64,000 nucleotides of DNA, from the NCBI GenBank assembly GCA_003164715.1, contig PLTZ01000076.1, positions 1 to 64,000 on the forward strand. The letters run 5' to 3'. The DNA comes from Opitutaceae bacterium (GTDB taxonomy: Bacteria > Verrucomicrobiota > Verrucomicrobiia > Opitutales > Opitutaceae). This document shows positions 17,374 to 28,422 of the stretch, in pieces. Under the pieces are notes generated by a model. The model saw only the letters and a list, made by a program, of their open reading frames with translations. It had not been told where the DNA came from and ran no database searches. Both the position numbers and the translations under genes were made by a program. Numbering within the stretch: position 1 is the first letter of the stretch; each line of letters starts with the position of its first letter.

Positions 17374-18336
17374 ATGAGCACCGCACCGACCCCCTCCTAC
17401 GTCATGCCCGCGCCCGGCTCGCGGGGACCGGACATCGCGTTCAAGTGGGTGGCGATGTTCGCCGCCGCGATGATCGTGGTCCTCATCGTGATGGTTGGTT
17501 GGGAGCTGTACTACGGCTCTCGCCTCGCGATTGCCAAGTTTGGGGCAGGGTTCCTCTGGAGCAGTGAATGGGACCCGGTCCTGGAGAGGTTCGGGGCGCT
17601 CCCGTTCATCTTCGGCACGCTGGTGTCCTCGCTGATCGCGCTGCTGATCGCGGTGCCCCTCGGGGTGGCCACCGCGCTCTTCTTGACCGAGCTGGCGCCG
17701 CTCAAGATGCGCCAGCCCATCATTATCGCGATCGAGATGCTCGCGGCCGTTCCAAGCGTCATCTTCGGGCTCTGGGGCATCTTCGTCCTGATCCCCTGGC
17801 TCAGGGACAGCCTCTTCGTCTGGCTCAAGAGATTCCTCGGATTCCTGCCGCTGTTCCAGGGGCCGATCTACGGGCTCAGTATGCTCGCGGCCGGCATCAT
17901 CATTGCGATCATGATTCTGCCGATCGTCACCTCGATCTCGCGCGAGATCCTGCGCTCGGTGCCCAACCTCCAGCGCGAAGCGGCGTATGCGCTGGGCGCG
18001 ACGCGCTGGGAGGTCCTGAAGATTGCGGTCCTCAGCTACGCGCGCAGGGGACTGTTCGGCGCCGCCGTCCTCGGCCTCGGCCGGGCGCTCGGCGAGACGA
18101 TGGCCGTCACCATGGTGATCGGGAACCGGCCGCAGATCAGCGCGTCGCTCTTTGCGCCCGGTTACACGCTTGCGAGCGTGGTGGCCAACGAGTTCACGGA
18201 GGCGACGACCGACCTCTACCAGAGCGCCCTATTTGAGATCGGATTGGTGCTCTTCGCCGTCGCGATCCTGGTCAATGCGGCGGCCCAGGTCATGCTGAAA
18301 AGCATGAGCGGAAGCGGGCCGGTCAAGGTGAACTAA
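17374..18336 (+). CDS. pstC: Phosphate ABC transporter permease PstC
   Basis: Permease EAA-loop region (REAAYALGATRWEVLKIAVLSYARRGLFGAAVLGLGRALGETMAVTMVIGN) and operon position. Confidence 0.94.
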   Translation: MSTAPTPSYVMPAPGSRGPDIAFKWVAMFAAAMIVVLIVMVGWELYYGSRLAIAKFGAGFLWSSEWDPVLERFGALPFIFGTLVSSLIALLIAVPLGVATALFLTELAPLKMRQPIIIAIEMLAAVPSVIFGLWGIFVLIPWLRDSLFVWLKRFLGFLPLFQGPIYGLSMLAAGIIIAIMILPIVTSISREILRSVPNLQREAAYALGATRWEVLKIAVLSYARRGLFGAAVLGLGRALGETMAVTMVIGNRPQISASLFAPGYTLASVVANEFTEATTDLYQSALFEIGLVLFAVAILVNAAAQVMLKSMSGSGPVKVN

Positions 18337-18341
18337 AGGCC

Positions 18342-19207
18342 ATGACCGAATCCCCCTACCTGCCGACACCCCAGTTTGCGCGCTGGCGCAAGGCGAAGAG
18401 TTCGGCCGTCACCGGGATTCTGGTCGCCTGCGCCCTTGCGGTCATCGCGCCGCTATTTCTGGTGATTTATTTCCTTCTTGAGAAAGGATTTAGCTCGCTT
18501 GATTGGAATTTCTTCACGCAGCTGCCCAAACCCACGGGCGAGGTGGGGGGCGGCATGGCAAACGCGATCGTCGGGTCCGTGGTCCTTCTCGCCATGGCGA
18601 CTGTCTTTGGCGTGCCCTTTGGGATCTTCGGGGGGATCTATCTTGCCGAATACGGGTCCGACCGCGCGAACAACTGGATCCGGTTTGCCGCCGACGTGCT
18701 CAACGGCGTCCCGTCGATCGTCTGGGGTATGGTGGTCTACCTGCTCCTCGTCGTCCCCTTCAAGGGGTTCTCCGCCTACGCCGGGGGAGTCGCGCTGGGG
18801 CTCATGATGGTGCCGCTCGTAATGCGCACGACCGAGGAGGTCCTGATCCTGGTGCCCCAGAGCTACCGCGAGGCGGCGCTCGCCCTCGGTGTGGCGCGCT
18901 GGAAGATGATCGTGGTAATCGTGGTGCGAACCGCGCTCAAGGGGATTGCGACCGGAGTCATCATCGCGCTGGCCCGCATCGCCGGCGAGACCGCGCCCCT
19001 GCTTTTCACCGCCCTCGGCAACACCTTCTGGAGCCACAACCTTAAGGAGCCCATCTCCGCCCTGCCGCTCCAGATATTCGCCTACGGCCTTTCGCCGTAC
19101 GACGATTGGCACCGGCAGGCCTGGGCCGGCGCCCTGGTGCTCATGGCTTTGATCATCGTCCTCAATGTTACGGTTCGCGTTCTGTCGCGGGACCGCAGTA
19201 AAACCGA

Positions 19208-19211
<4 letters not shown>
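18342..19211 (+). CDS. pstA: Phosphate ABC transporter permease PstA
   Basis: [61 protein letters not shown]. Confidence 0.94.
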
Positions 19212-20080
<869 letters not shown>

Positions 20081-20102
20081 AGTCCGCCCAGCCCCTTCCG
20101 CC

Positions 20103-20783
20103 ATGACCCATTACACCGAGGAGATGAACCAGCTGAAGGAGAGCCTTCTCGCGATGGCAAGCCACGCCGAGTCCGCCGTGACCCGTTCCATGCGTGCCCT
20201 GGTCGAGCGCGACGACGCGCTTGCGCAGTCGGTCCTCGACGACGACAACATCATCGACCAGTTCGAGGTGGACATAGACGACATCGCGATCCACCTCCTC
20301 GCGAAGGCTCCGGTGGCCACGGACCTGCGCCTGACGACGGTGGCGATGAAGATATCCCAGAACCTGGAACGGGTGGGCGATTCCGCGGTGACCATCGCCC
20401 GCCGCGTCATCGACCTGCATACCGAGCAGCAGCTCAAGCCCTACGTCGACCTCCCGCGCATGGCCACGATGGCCATCGAGATGCTCCGCGACTCAATCTC
20501 GGCGTTCATCAACCACGATCCGGACAAGGCGCGCGCAGTTGTCCCTCGCGATGCCGAGGTGGACGTCCTCAACCGCCAGCTGCACCGGGAGCTCTCGAGC
20601 TTCATGGTCGAGCGGCCGGCGAACATCACACGCTGCCTTAACCTCATGGTCATCTCCAAGTGCCTGGAACGCATCGCCGACCACGCGACCAACATTGCCG
20701 AGGACGTCGTCTATCTCTACGAGGCGATCGACATCCGGCATTCGGGCCAAAAAGTCCATGAAAGCAAAAATCCTGGTAGTTGA
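20103..20783 (+). CDS. phoU: Phosphate signalling complex protein PhoU
   Basis: Two PhoU helical repeats; follows pstB. Confidence 0.94.
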   Translation: MTHYTEEMNQLKESLLAMASHAESAVTRSMRALVERDDALAQSVLDDDNIIDQFEVDIDDIAIHLLAKAPVATDLRLTTVAMKISQNLERVGDSAVTIARRVIDLHTEQQLKPYVDLPRMATMAIEMLRDSISAFINHDPDKARAVVPRDAEVDVLNRQLHRELSSFMVERPANITRCLNLMVISKCLERIADHATNIAEDVVYLYEAIDIRHSGQKVHESKNPGS

Positions 20784-21444
20784 CGACGAACCGGACGCCC
20801 TGGAGGTCCTGGGGTTCAAGCTGCGCGAAGCCGGCTACACTCCCGTCTTCGCGAAGGACGGGACCCGCGCGCTCGCGATTGCCAGGGACGAGCGGCCGGA
20901 CCTCATCGTGCTCGACCTCATGCTCCCGGAGGTGGACGGTCTCGAGGTGTGCAAGATCCTCCGCCGGGACCCGTCGACCGCGTCCATTCCCGTCATCATG
21001 CTGACGGCCCGGGCCTCGGAAATGGACCGGGTCCTTGGCCTCGAGCTCGGCGCCGACGACTACGTGACGAAGCCGTTCAGCCCCCGTGAGCTCGTCGTCC
21101 GAATCGGCAAGCAGCTGTCCCGCGCGAGGGCGGGCGACGAGCAGGGTGCGCGCCTGATGATCGGCGAGATCCAGATCGACGTGCCGCGCCACGCCGTGCA
21201 GGTGGGGGCCAAGGGGATCGCCCTCACGGCCACCGAGTTCAGGCTCCTGGAGATCCTTGCCCGCAGGAGGGGGCGGGTGCAGTCGCGCGACCGCCTTCTG
21301 CAGGATGTCTGGGGCTACGAGAACCCGATCGACAGCCGGACGGTGGACACGCACATGCGCAGGCTGCGCGAGAAGCTCGGCTCGGCGGCGCAGCACCTGG
21401 AGACGGTGCGCGGCGTCGGCTACCGCTTCGCCGCCGAGGGCTGA
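20758..21444 (+). CDS. phoB: PhoB-like response regulator (REC + winged helix)
   Basis: ILVVDDEPDALEV, VLDLMLPEVDGLEV, OmpR/PhoB wHTH C-terminus; overlaps phoU end. Confidence 0.92.
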   Translation: MKAKILVVDDEPDALEVLGFKLREAGYTPVFAKDGTRALAIARDERPDLIVLDLMLPEVDGLEVCKILRRDPSTASIPVIMLTARASEMDRVLGLELGADDYVTKPFSPRELVVRIGKQLSRARAGDEQGARLMIGEIQIDVPRHAVQVGAKGIALTATEFRLLEILARRRGRVQSRDRLLQDVWGYENPIDSRTVDTHMRRLREKLGSAAQHLETVRGVGYRFAAEG

Positions 21445-21455
21445 CCCCCGAGCGG

Positions 21456-22643
21456 ATGGAAGCGATCCTCATCCTGCTGTGCGCGACGGTTGCCGCGCTG
21501 GCGGCCGCCTGGGGCTGGGAGCGCCGGCTCAGGAAGGCAGAGGGTGAAAGGCACGGGCGAGAGCTGGCCGGTCAGCGGTCCAACCGCGAGGCGGAGCTCA
21601 GGGAGCAGTCCCAGCGCACGGCGGCGCTGTTCGACCGTATGGTGGAGGGGCTTATCGTCGTCGACGCCGCCGGGAGGATCCGGCTGGCCAACCGGGCGGC
21701 CTCGGCCCTCTTCGGCTTCGAGGGTCCCGCGGCGGGCAAGACCATCCTCGAGGCCACGAGGCACCACGAGGTTGCGGCTGTGGTGGGCCGGCTGGAGCGG
21801 GAGCTCGAGGTGCTCGACCACGAGCTGCGGATCGACTCGATGGTCGCCCCCCGCTTCCTCCAGGTGAACGCGCTCGCTCTGCGCGACGCTACCGGGTCGA
21901 GCGACGGGGCGATCCTGGTGTTTCATGACCTGACACGCCTAAGGCAGCTCGAGGGGGTGCGCCAGGAGTTCGTGGCCAACGTGAGCCACGAGCTCAGGAC
22001 CCCGCTCTCGCTCATCAAGAGCGCCTCGGAGACGCTGCTCGACGGGGCGAAGGAAGACCCGGCCTCGCTGGCTCGCTTCCTGCAGATCATCGACAAGCAC
22101 GCGAACCGCCTGGCGCTCCTCATCGACGACCTGCTGCTCCTCTCGACCCTCGACTCCGGGGGCCTCCGGCTGAACCGGCAGCCGCTTCCCGTCCGGTCCA
22201 CCGTTCAGGACGCGATCGACGACCTGCAGGCGCGCGCCCGAGCGCGCGACGTGACGCTCAAGAACCTCGTGCCGGGTGCGCTCGTCGCGTATGCCGACAA
22301 CGATCGCATGCGGCAGGTGATCTCGAACCTCGTGGACAACGCCATCAAGTACGGGCGGGCGGGGGGCGTCACAGCGGTCGAGGCCAGCCAGCTGCCCGAC
22401 GGGCGGATCGAGATCATGGTGGTTGACGACGGCGCGGGCATCCCGAAGGATGCGCAGGAGCGCATCTTCGAGCGCTTCTACCGCGTGGACAAGGCGCGCT
22501 CCCGGGAGCAGGGGGGCACCGGTCTCGGCCTTGCGATCGTGAAGCACGTGGTCCAGGCCCACGGCGGCGAAGTCCGCCTGGAGAGCGAGCCGGGCGCGGG
22601 AGCGAGGTTTGTCATCAGCCTTCCCCCGGTTCCGGTCTCCTGA
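21456..22643 (+). CDS. phoR: PhoR-like sensor histidine kinase (TM-PAS-HisKA-HATPase)
   Basis: [55 protein letters not shown]. Confidence 0.92.
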   Translation: MEAILILLCATVAALAAAWGWERRLRKAEGERHGRELAGQRSNREAELREQSQRTAALFDRMVEGLIVVDAAGRIRLANRAASALFGFEGPAAGKTILEATRHHEVAAVVGRLERELEVLDHELRIDSMVAPRFLQVNALALRDATGSSDGAILVFHDLTRLRQLEGVRQEFVANVSHELRTPLSLIKSASETLLDGAKEDPASLARFLQIIDKHANRLALLIDDLLLLSTLDSGGLRLNRQPLPVRSTVQDAIDDLQARARARDVTLKNLVPGALVAYADNDRMRQVISNLVDNAIKYGRAGGVTAVEASQLPDGRIEIMVVDDGAGIPKDAQERIFERFYRVDKARSREQGGTGLGLAIVKHVVQAHGGEVRLESEPGAGARFVISLPPVPVS

Positions 22644-22668
22644 AGGTCGCGGTGGGTCCGCGCCGAGA

Positions 22669-23706
22669 TCAGTTGGCCCGCAGCAGCCAGACGAACGCGG
22701 CGCCGAGCAGCCCGGTCACGGGGAGCGTGAGCACCCAGGCGAAGACGATCCTCTCGACCACGCCCCACTTGACGGCGCTGAACCGGTTGGTGGCGCCGAC
22801 GCCCATGATGGAGGTCGAAATGACGTGGGTGGTCGAGACTGGCACCCCGACGAGCGAAGATCCGTAGATCACGCACGCGGCCGCCGTCTCCGCCGCGAAT
22901 CCTTGCACGGGCTGCAGCTTCACGAGCTTCTGGCCCATGGTCTTTATGATCCGCATGCCGCCCCCGGCCGTCCCCGCGGCCATCGTGACGGCGCACGTGA
23001 TGATGATCCACTTCGGCACGGAGTTGAATTCGGGTATGCGCAGGAACGAGGCCCAAGCGGGAAGATGCGGGAACAGTCCCTCGCGCGTCGCCGTGAAGAG
23101 CGTCAAGGTCAGGATCCCCATCGTCTTCTGTGCGTCGTTCGATCCGTGGCTAAAGCCCATGAAGCCGGCGCTCGCGAGTTGGGCCTTCCCAAAGAAGAGG
23201 GAGACGGTCCTGGGGCGAACCCGGCTGAACGCTATCATGATGGCGCCCATGAGCATCATGCCTCCGACAAACCCCGCGATTGGCGAGAGGACCATGGGAA
23301 GAACGACCTTGGGCCAGAGGCCGGTGGACCAGTGAAGGACCGCCAGGTTGCCCCGCGAGCCCGCCAGCGTCGCGCCGCACAGCCCGCCGACGAGTGCGTG
23401 AGACGAGCTTGACGGAAGGCCCAGCCACCACGTGAGCAGGCCCCACGCAATCGCCGAAAGAAGCGCGCAGAGCAGGACCGTCATGTCGACGGCGTTGGTG
23501 TCGACCAGGCCCTTCCCAATGGTTGTCGCGACCGCGGTTCCCGAGAGCGCCCCCACCAAGTTCCAGGCTGAGGCCCACGCCACTGCGAGCCGCGGCGTCA
23601 GCACCTTGGTTGACACGACCGTGGCGATGGAGTTTGCCGTGTCGTGGAAGCCGTTCACGTACTCGAACACCAACGCAACAAACACGACGAGAACAAGAAG
23701 CGTCAT
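22669..23706 (-). CDS. pit: Inorganic phosphate transporter, PiT family
   Basis: EYVNGFHDTANSIATVVSTKVLTPRLAV, GLPSSSSHALVGGLCGA, VPVSTTHVISTSIMGVG. Confidence 0.94.
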   Translation of the reverse strand: MTLLVLVVFVALVFEYVNGFHDTANSIATVVSTKVLTPRLAVAWASAWNLVGALSGTAVATTIGKGLVDTNAVDMTVLLCALLSAIAWGLLTWWLGLPSSSSHALVGGLCGATLAGSRGNLAVLHWSTGLWPKVVLPMVLSPIAGFVGGMMLMGAIMIAFSRVRPRTVSLFFGKAQLASAGFMGFSHGSNDAQKTMGILTLTLFTATREGLFPHLPAWASFLRIPEFNSVPKWIIITCAVTMAAGTAGGGMRIIKTMGQKLVKLQPVQGFAAETAAACVIYGSSLVGVPVSTTHVISTSIMGVGATNRFSAVKWGVVERIVFAWVLTLPVTGLLGAAFVWLLRAN

Positions 23707-23719
23707 GGTGCGCTTCCCG

Positions 23720-24358
23720 TCACGAATGCTTGAGCGAGACCTGGACGACGATATTCCCGGCGTTTCGGCACCGGTCCACCGCTTGCTCCACCATCTCGAA
23801 AAGCTTCTGCAGGATCACAAATTCCTTGGCGTCGCACGGCCCTTTGTAGAGCCCGCGCAGCTGCTCGAGCATCACCTTGTCGGCCTCCCCCTCGGCGTAC
23901 TGGAGCCTGTCGTTCGCCTCGCGGATGGACGCGAGCGTCGATCCCTTGCGGAGCTGCTTCACCATGAACACAAGGGCGCCGGCCGCCTGGCCCATCAGCT
24001 CGGCCTGGCGGCTGAACATCTCATGCGGAACACGACCCGGATAGATCGCGAGGCGCTCGACGATCTTCTCGACCTGCTTGGGAATGCGGTAGAGCGCCAC
24101 GGACAGCGCTTCGATGTCCTCGCGGTCGAGCGGCGTCACAAAGGTCTTGGTGAGCGCCTCGGTCATGAGGTGGCGGATCCGCTTCTCCTTCCTGCGGGCC
24201 TGGACGAAGTCGTCCAGTCCGGCCGGCTGCTTTCCCTCGGCGATCTGGTGCAGGAACTTCTCAAAAAGGTCGACACTCACCTTCGCCTCCTCGGCGCCTT
24301 CTTCGAGGAGGTCGAAGAACACATCATTTGTGCCTATCAACTTCTTTAGAAAATTCAT
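23720..24358 (-). CDS. DUF47 / PhoU-like protein, Pit accessory
   Basis: MNFLKKLIGTND start, DUF47 helical pattern, immediately upstream of pit. Confidence 0.9.
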   Translation of the reverse strand: MNFLKKLIGTNDVFFDLLEEGAEEAKVSVDLFEKFLHQIAEGKQPAGLDDFVQARRKEKRIRHLMTEALTKTFVTPLDREDIEALSVALYRIPKQVEKIVERLAIYPGRVPHEMFSRQAELMGQAAGALVFMVKQLRKGSTLASIREANDRLQYAEGEADKVMLEQLRGLYKGPCDAKEFVILQKLFEMVEQAVDRCRNAGNIVVQVSLKHS

Positions 24359-24365
24359 GCATGTT

Positions 24366-24384
24366 GTGTTACAAACGTGTCACG
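24366..24384 (-). promoter_or_regulatory. Candidate Pho box just upstream of the DUF47-pit start codon
   Basis: Minus strand reads CCGTGAC-ACGT-TTGTAAC (two NNGTNAC heptamers, 11-bp spacing), about 9 bp before ATG at 24358; CGTTTGTAACAcAAC resembles CGTTCGTAACAaAAC of the pstS box. Confidence 0.55.
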
Positions 24385-24416
24385 GCTGTGGCGACGCAAA
24401 ACACGCGCCCTGGGGC

Positions 24417-25202
24417 TCATATGACCCCGCGCAGCTTGAGCCAGAGGAGCCCGAGGTATTCGTGGACGGCGACGGTGCTGCGCTCGAGCGACTCGCTGTC
24501 CCACCCGAGGTCGGTCCACTCAGCGGCCTTGCCCGCGTGGGCGACATAGTCCGAGGGGCACGGCACGATCTCGACGCCCGCCCTTCTGAACAGGCCCGCG
24601 GACCTGGGCAGGTGCCAGGCCGAGGTGACCAGCGCGACCCGGCCGCCGCCCGAAAGCTTCGCGATGGCCAGCGACTCCTCCTCCGTGTCGCGCGCCGTGT
24701 CGACCTGCGTGATCCGGGACGGGCTGACGCCGAGAGACTCTGCGGCCCGGGCGAAGACGGCCGCCATGGGTGGGTGACCCTCGGCGCCGGGCCCGCTCAC
24801 GACCAGCCGAGCGTCCGGAAGGACCCTGAGGATCCTGACCGCCTCGACGATGCGCGCGAGGCCGGGGGCCGAGAGCTGGCTTGTCGCGGGCAGCCCGCGG
24901 ACGTCGCTGTAGCCGCCGCCAAGCACCGCGACGAACCTGCAGCCCGAGATCGCCGTGGGAGCCGGTGCGCCGACGGCGAATTCCGGGATTGGGGGATACC
25001 ATGCCTCCAGGGGAGCCAGGAGGCGCGCGCTCAGGTACCGGTTTGAAAGGAGTGCCAGCAACAGTGCGGCCGCGGCCATGAGCCGGCGCGCCAGCCTTGG
25101 GCGGTTTCCCAGGCTTAGGAGCAGAAGGCCGGCCGCCATCAGGGCCAGGCAGAGCGGCAGCGGCATCAGCCAGTACGAGATGATCTTCTTGGCCAGAAAC
25201 AC
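24417..25202 (-). CDS. YdcF/SanA/ElyC family (DUF218) protein
   Basis: N-terminal TMs; FVAVLGGGYS, ARLVVSGPGAEG, ALVTSAWHLPRSAGLFRRAG. Confidence 0.87.
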   Translation of the reverse strand: MFLAKKIISYWLMPLPLCLALMAAGLLLLSLGNRPRLARRLMAAAALLLALLSNRYLSARLLAPLEAWYPPIPEFAVGAPAPTAISGCRFVAVLGGGYSDVRGLPATSQLSAPGLARIVEAVRILRVLPDARLVVSGPGAEGHPPMAAVFARAAESLGVSPSRITQVDTARDTEEESLAIAKLSGGGRVALVTSAWHLPRSAGLFRRAGVEIVPCPSDYVAHAGKAAEWTDLGWDSESLERSTVAVHEYLGLLWLKLRGVI

Positions 25203-25210
25203 GCCAGGAA

Positions 25211-25585
25211 TCAGCTCTGAGGCTTCAGTTGGGCCACCATGGAGCCAAATTCGGGGTGGCCCATAAGCCCCTGCAGGTCGGGATCATGCGACATCCACTC
25301 GAAGTCCCGGTAGCCGAGGCCGATCGCATGGCGCAGGGAGCGAAGCGCGTCTGCATAGCGTCTGCTCAGCGCCAGGCTGCACGCGAGGTTGTAATGGGCG
25401 GTGGCGTTGGCCGGCTGGAGACGGACGAGCTTCCGGTCCATCCTCAGGCCGTCGGCGATCCTGCCGACCTTGGTGTAGAGCCCCCCGAGGATCTCGATCG
25501 CCTCAACGCACTGCGGATCGTTCCTTAGGACGCTCTCAAAGAAGCCGAGCTCGAATGCCGTGTCGCGCGGGGGATCCTCAGCCAT
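25211..25585 (-). CDS. Small tetratricopeptide-repeat protein
   Basis: TPR-like repeats (ANATAHYNLACSLALSRRYADALRSLRHAIGLG). Confidence 0.7.
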   Translation of the reverse strand: MAEDPPRDTAFELGFFESVLRNDPQCVEAIEILGGLYTKVGRIADGLRMDRKLVRLQPANATAHYNLACSLALSRRYADALRSLRHAIGLGYRDFEWMSHDPDLQGLMGHPEFGSMVAQLKPQS

Positions 25586-25604
25586 TTTTCAGTCGCCGTT
25601 GGCG

Positions 25605-26066
25605 TCACGACCTGCGGGGGCAGGATCCGGTGTCCCTGAGCAGGTTGCAGCGCGCGCTCACCTGCAGCCGCTGCGAAACCGGCGAGAGTCCGAGCTTTGA
25701 GGAGACCGTGCTTCCGTACCACTCCATGAAGGGTGCGCTTATCTCGAAGATCCGGTCGCAGTCGAGGCAGACGACCTGGGCAATCTGGGTGTTCTGCTCC
25801 AGGTTGGGCATGTAGAACTTCTCGCCGCTTCCGATGTCGATCTCCCTCATCAGGGCGCTCTGCGTCATGATGGGAAGGGTGCGGTAGACCGTCGCCCGGG
25901 ACACGGAGTCGTCGATCGCGCGCGCGTAGTCCAGCAGCTGCTCGGCCGTGAAATGCTCCTTCCGGGCAAAGGCGGCGTCAAAAATCGCAAGCCTCTGGCT
26001 GGTCACCCGGAGGCCTTTCTGGGCGAGGAACTTCCTGAATTTTTCCCGGGCCTTAGGGATACTCAC
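25605..26066 (-). CDS. Fur-family transcriptional regulator (GTG start at 26066)
   Basis: [38 protein letters not shown]...[25 protein letters not shown]. Confidence 0.87.
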   Translation of the reverse strand: MSIPKAREKFRKFLAQKGLRVTSQRLAIFDAAFARKEHFTAEQLLDYARAIDDSVSRATVYRTLPIMTQSALMREIDIGSGEKFYMPNLEQNTQIAQVVCLDCDRIFEISAPFMEWYGSTVSSKLGLSPVSQRLQVSARCNLLRDTGSCPRRS

Positions 26067-26175
26067 ATGGGGACTGTCGCTCCCGCGGGGTGGGTGTGTC
26101 AATTCGATCCCTGCGGCCCGCAATCGGGATTGCGCGCGCCCCCTCGCGGGAGCTCAATCGCCTCCTACTTCCGCG

Positions 26176-28413
26176 ATGATCGTCGGCGTGCATCCACTGG
26201 CCGGTTTCGACAAGGTCCTGCACTACAAGGTGCCCGAGGGCCTGCGCTCTGCCGCCAAGGTTGGCTCGCTGGTGCGGGTGCCCGTCGGCCATGCGGTCCG
26301 GCTCGGCGTGGTCGGCGCCGTCGGGCCCCCGGCCGACTTCCCGTTGGATCGCCTGAAGTCCGTCGCCGCGGTCGTCTATCCCTTTCCCGCGCTGACCCCG
26401 GACCTCCTCGAACTCGCGCGCTGGATGGCGGGCTACTACGCGGCGCCCCTGGACGCGGTCATCGAGGCCATGATCCCGGCCGCCGTCAGGCGCGGAACGC
26501 GGGTCAAGGAACAGCGGCTCCTTCGGGCGGGCGCGAAGCTGTCCCGGGAGGACGCGGCCGCGCTCGCCCGCCGGGCGCCAGCCCAAGCCCGGCTCTATGC
26601 GTTCATGGAGAGCCAGATCCTGCCCCAGCCGAAGGGACTCATCCTCGAGCGCACCGGGGCGACCGCGGCGACGGTGCGCGCCCTGGTCCTGCGGGGACTC
26701 CTCTGCGAGGAGGCGAGGCGCGTCGAGCGCAGCGCCTACTCGGACGACCTTGCGCAGGGGGAGCTCGTGGCGGCGCAGCCGCACGCCCTGAATGGCGAGC
26801 AGGGCGCCGCCGTGTCGGCGCTGGCGGCCTCGCTGAAGACCAGAAAGTTCGGGGTGACGCTCCTGCACGGGATCACGGGTTCAGGCAAGACCGAGGTGTA
26901 TCTCCGGGCGATCCAGGCCGCTCTCGAGGCGGGGGGCGGGGTGATCCTGCTCGTGCCCGAGGTTGCGCTCACGCCGCAGACGGTCGCCCGCCTGAGGTCG
27001 CGCCTCGAGGCGATCGCGCCCGGGCACCGGTGCGTCGTCTGGCACAGCCACCTCGGGGAGGGGGAGAGGCTGGACGGCTGGCTGGCACTCGCGTCGGGCG
27101 AGGTCCGCGTCGCGGTGGGCGCCCGCTCCGCGGTCTTCGCTCCGGTCAGGAACCTGCGCCTCATCGTCGTGGACGAGGAGCATGAGCCGGCCTACAAGCA
27201 GGACGAGATCCCGAGGTACCACGGCCGCGACGTGGCCGTCATGCGGGCCCGGCTGTGCGCGGCGCAGTGCCTCCTCGGCTCCGCGACGCCGTCGCTCGAG
27301 AGCTACGCCAACGCGCTCGCGGGAAGGTACGGCCTGCTGCGCCTCACCCGGCGAGTCGACGGCCGCAGCCTGCCCTCGTTCACCCTGGTCGACATGCGGA
27401 TCGAGGCGGCCCGCCAGCGAGCGGCCACCGCACTCTCCCGGACGCTCTCCGACGCGATGCAGGCCAGGTTCGACCGCGGCGAGCAGACGATCCTCTTCAT
27501 CAACAGGCGCGGCTACTCGTCGTCCATGCAGTGCCGCAAGTGCGGGGCCGTCGAGGAGTGCCCGCACTGCAGCATCTCGATGACCTACCACAGGACGGAC
27601 GAGACGCTGCGCTGCCACCTTTGCGGCGAGCAGCGCCCGGCCCCGGTCCGGTGCCCCAAGTGCGGGGCCCCGGACATCCGCTGGAGGGGACTCGGGACCC
27701 AGCGGGTGGAGGAGGCCGTCAGGCGGGTGCTTCCGAGGGCAAGGATCGAGCGGCTGGACTCGGACACGATGGGCAGAAAGAACCGATTCCGCGAGATCCT
27801 GGGCGACTTCCGCAGGGGGAAGATCGATATCCTGGTGGGCACGCAGATGATCGGCAAGGGCCTGGACTTCCCTAACGTGACGCTCGTCGGCCTGGTGGAC
27901 GCGGACCTTTCGATGCACATCCCCGACTTTCGGGCGAACGAGAGGACCTTCCAGCTTCTGGTGCAGGTCGCGGGCCGGGCGGGCAGGGGGGACCAGGCCG
28001 GCGAGGTGGTTGTCCAGAGCTTCACCCCGCAGGCCGAGGCCATCCAGTTCGCGCGGCATGCCGACTTCGGGGGCTTCGCCGCGGCGGAGCTCGAGGTGAG
28101 GACCCGGTTCGGCTATCCGCCGAGGCGACACCTCATCCGGCACCTTTTCCGCGGGAAGAACCCGGACAAGCTGAAGTTCTTCGCCGAGCAGTGGGCGAAG
28201 CGGGTCGCCGAAACCCTGGGAGGCCGTCTGGAGCTCCGGGGGCCCGCCCCCGCGCCCATCGAGAAGATCCGCGACGAGTACCGCTGGCAGCTGTGGTATT
28301 TCGCCGCGAGCGTCACCAGGGTGATCGGCGACCTCTCGGAGCTCAGGGCCGAGTTCAGGTGGCCGGACGACATCTCCCAAATGCTTGATGTCGACCCCAT
28401 GAATCTCGTCTAA
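26176..28413 (+). CDS. priA: Primosomal replication restart helicase PriA
   Basis: GITGSGKTEVYLRAI, VDEEHEPAYKQDEIPRYHGRDVA, zinc-binding CRKCGAVEECPHCS...CHLCGEQRPAPVRCPKCGAPDI. Confidence 0.95.
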   Translation: MIVGVHPLAGFDKVLHYKVPEGLRSAAKVGSLVRVPVGHAVRLGVVGAVGPPADFPLDRLKSVAAVVYPFPALTPDLLELARWMAGYYAAPLDAVIEAMIPAAVRRGTRVKEQRLLRAGAKLSREDAAALARRAPAQARLYAFMESQILPQPKGLILERTGATAATVRALVLRGLLCEEARRVERSAYSDDLAQGELVAAQPHALNGEQGAAVSALAASLKTRKFGVTLLHGITGSGKTEVYLRAIQAALEAGGGVILLVPEVALTPQTVARLRSRLEAIAPGHRCVVWHSHLGEGERLDGWLALASGEVRVAVGARSAVFAPVRNLRLIVVDEEHEPAYKQDEIPRYHGRDVAVMRARLCAAQCLLGSATPSLESYANALAGRYGLLRLTRRVDGRSLPSFTLVDMRIEAARQRAATALSRTLSDAMQARFDRGEQTILFINRRGYSSSMQCRKCGAVEECPHCSISMTYHRTDETLRCHLCGEQRPAPVRCPKCGAPDIRWRGLGTQRVEEAVRRVLPRARIERLDSDTMGRKNRFREILGDFRRGKIDILVGTQMIGKGLDFPNVTLVGLVDADLSMHIPDFRANERTFQLLVQVAGRAGRGDQAGEVVVQSFTPQAEAIQFARHADFGGFAAAELEVRTRFGYPPRRHLIRHLFRGKNPDKLKFFAEQWAKRVAETLGGRLELRGPAPAPIEKIRDEYRWQLWYFAASVTRVIGDLSELRAEFRWPDDISQMLDVDPMNLV

Positions 28414-28422
28414 TCGCCCACC

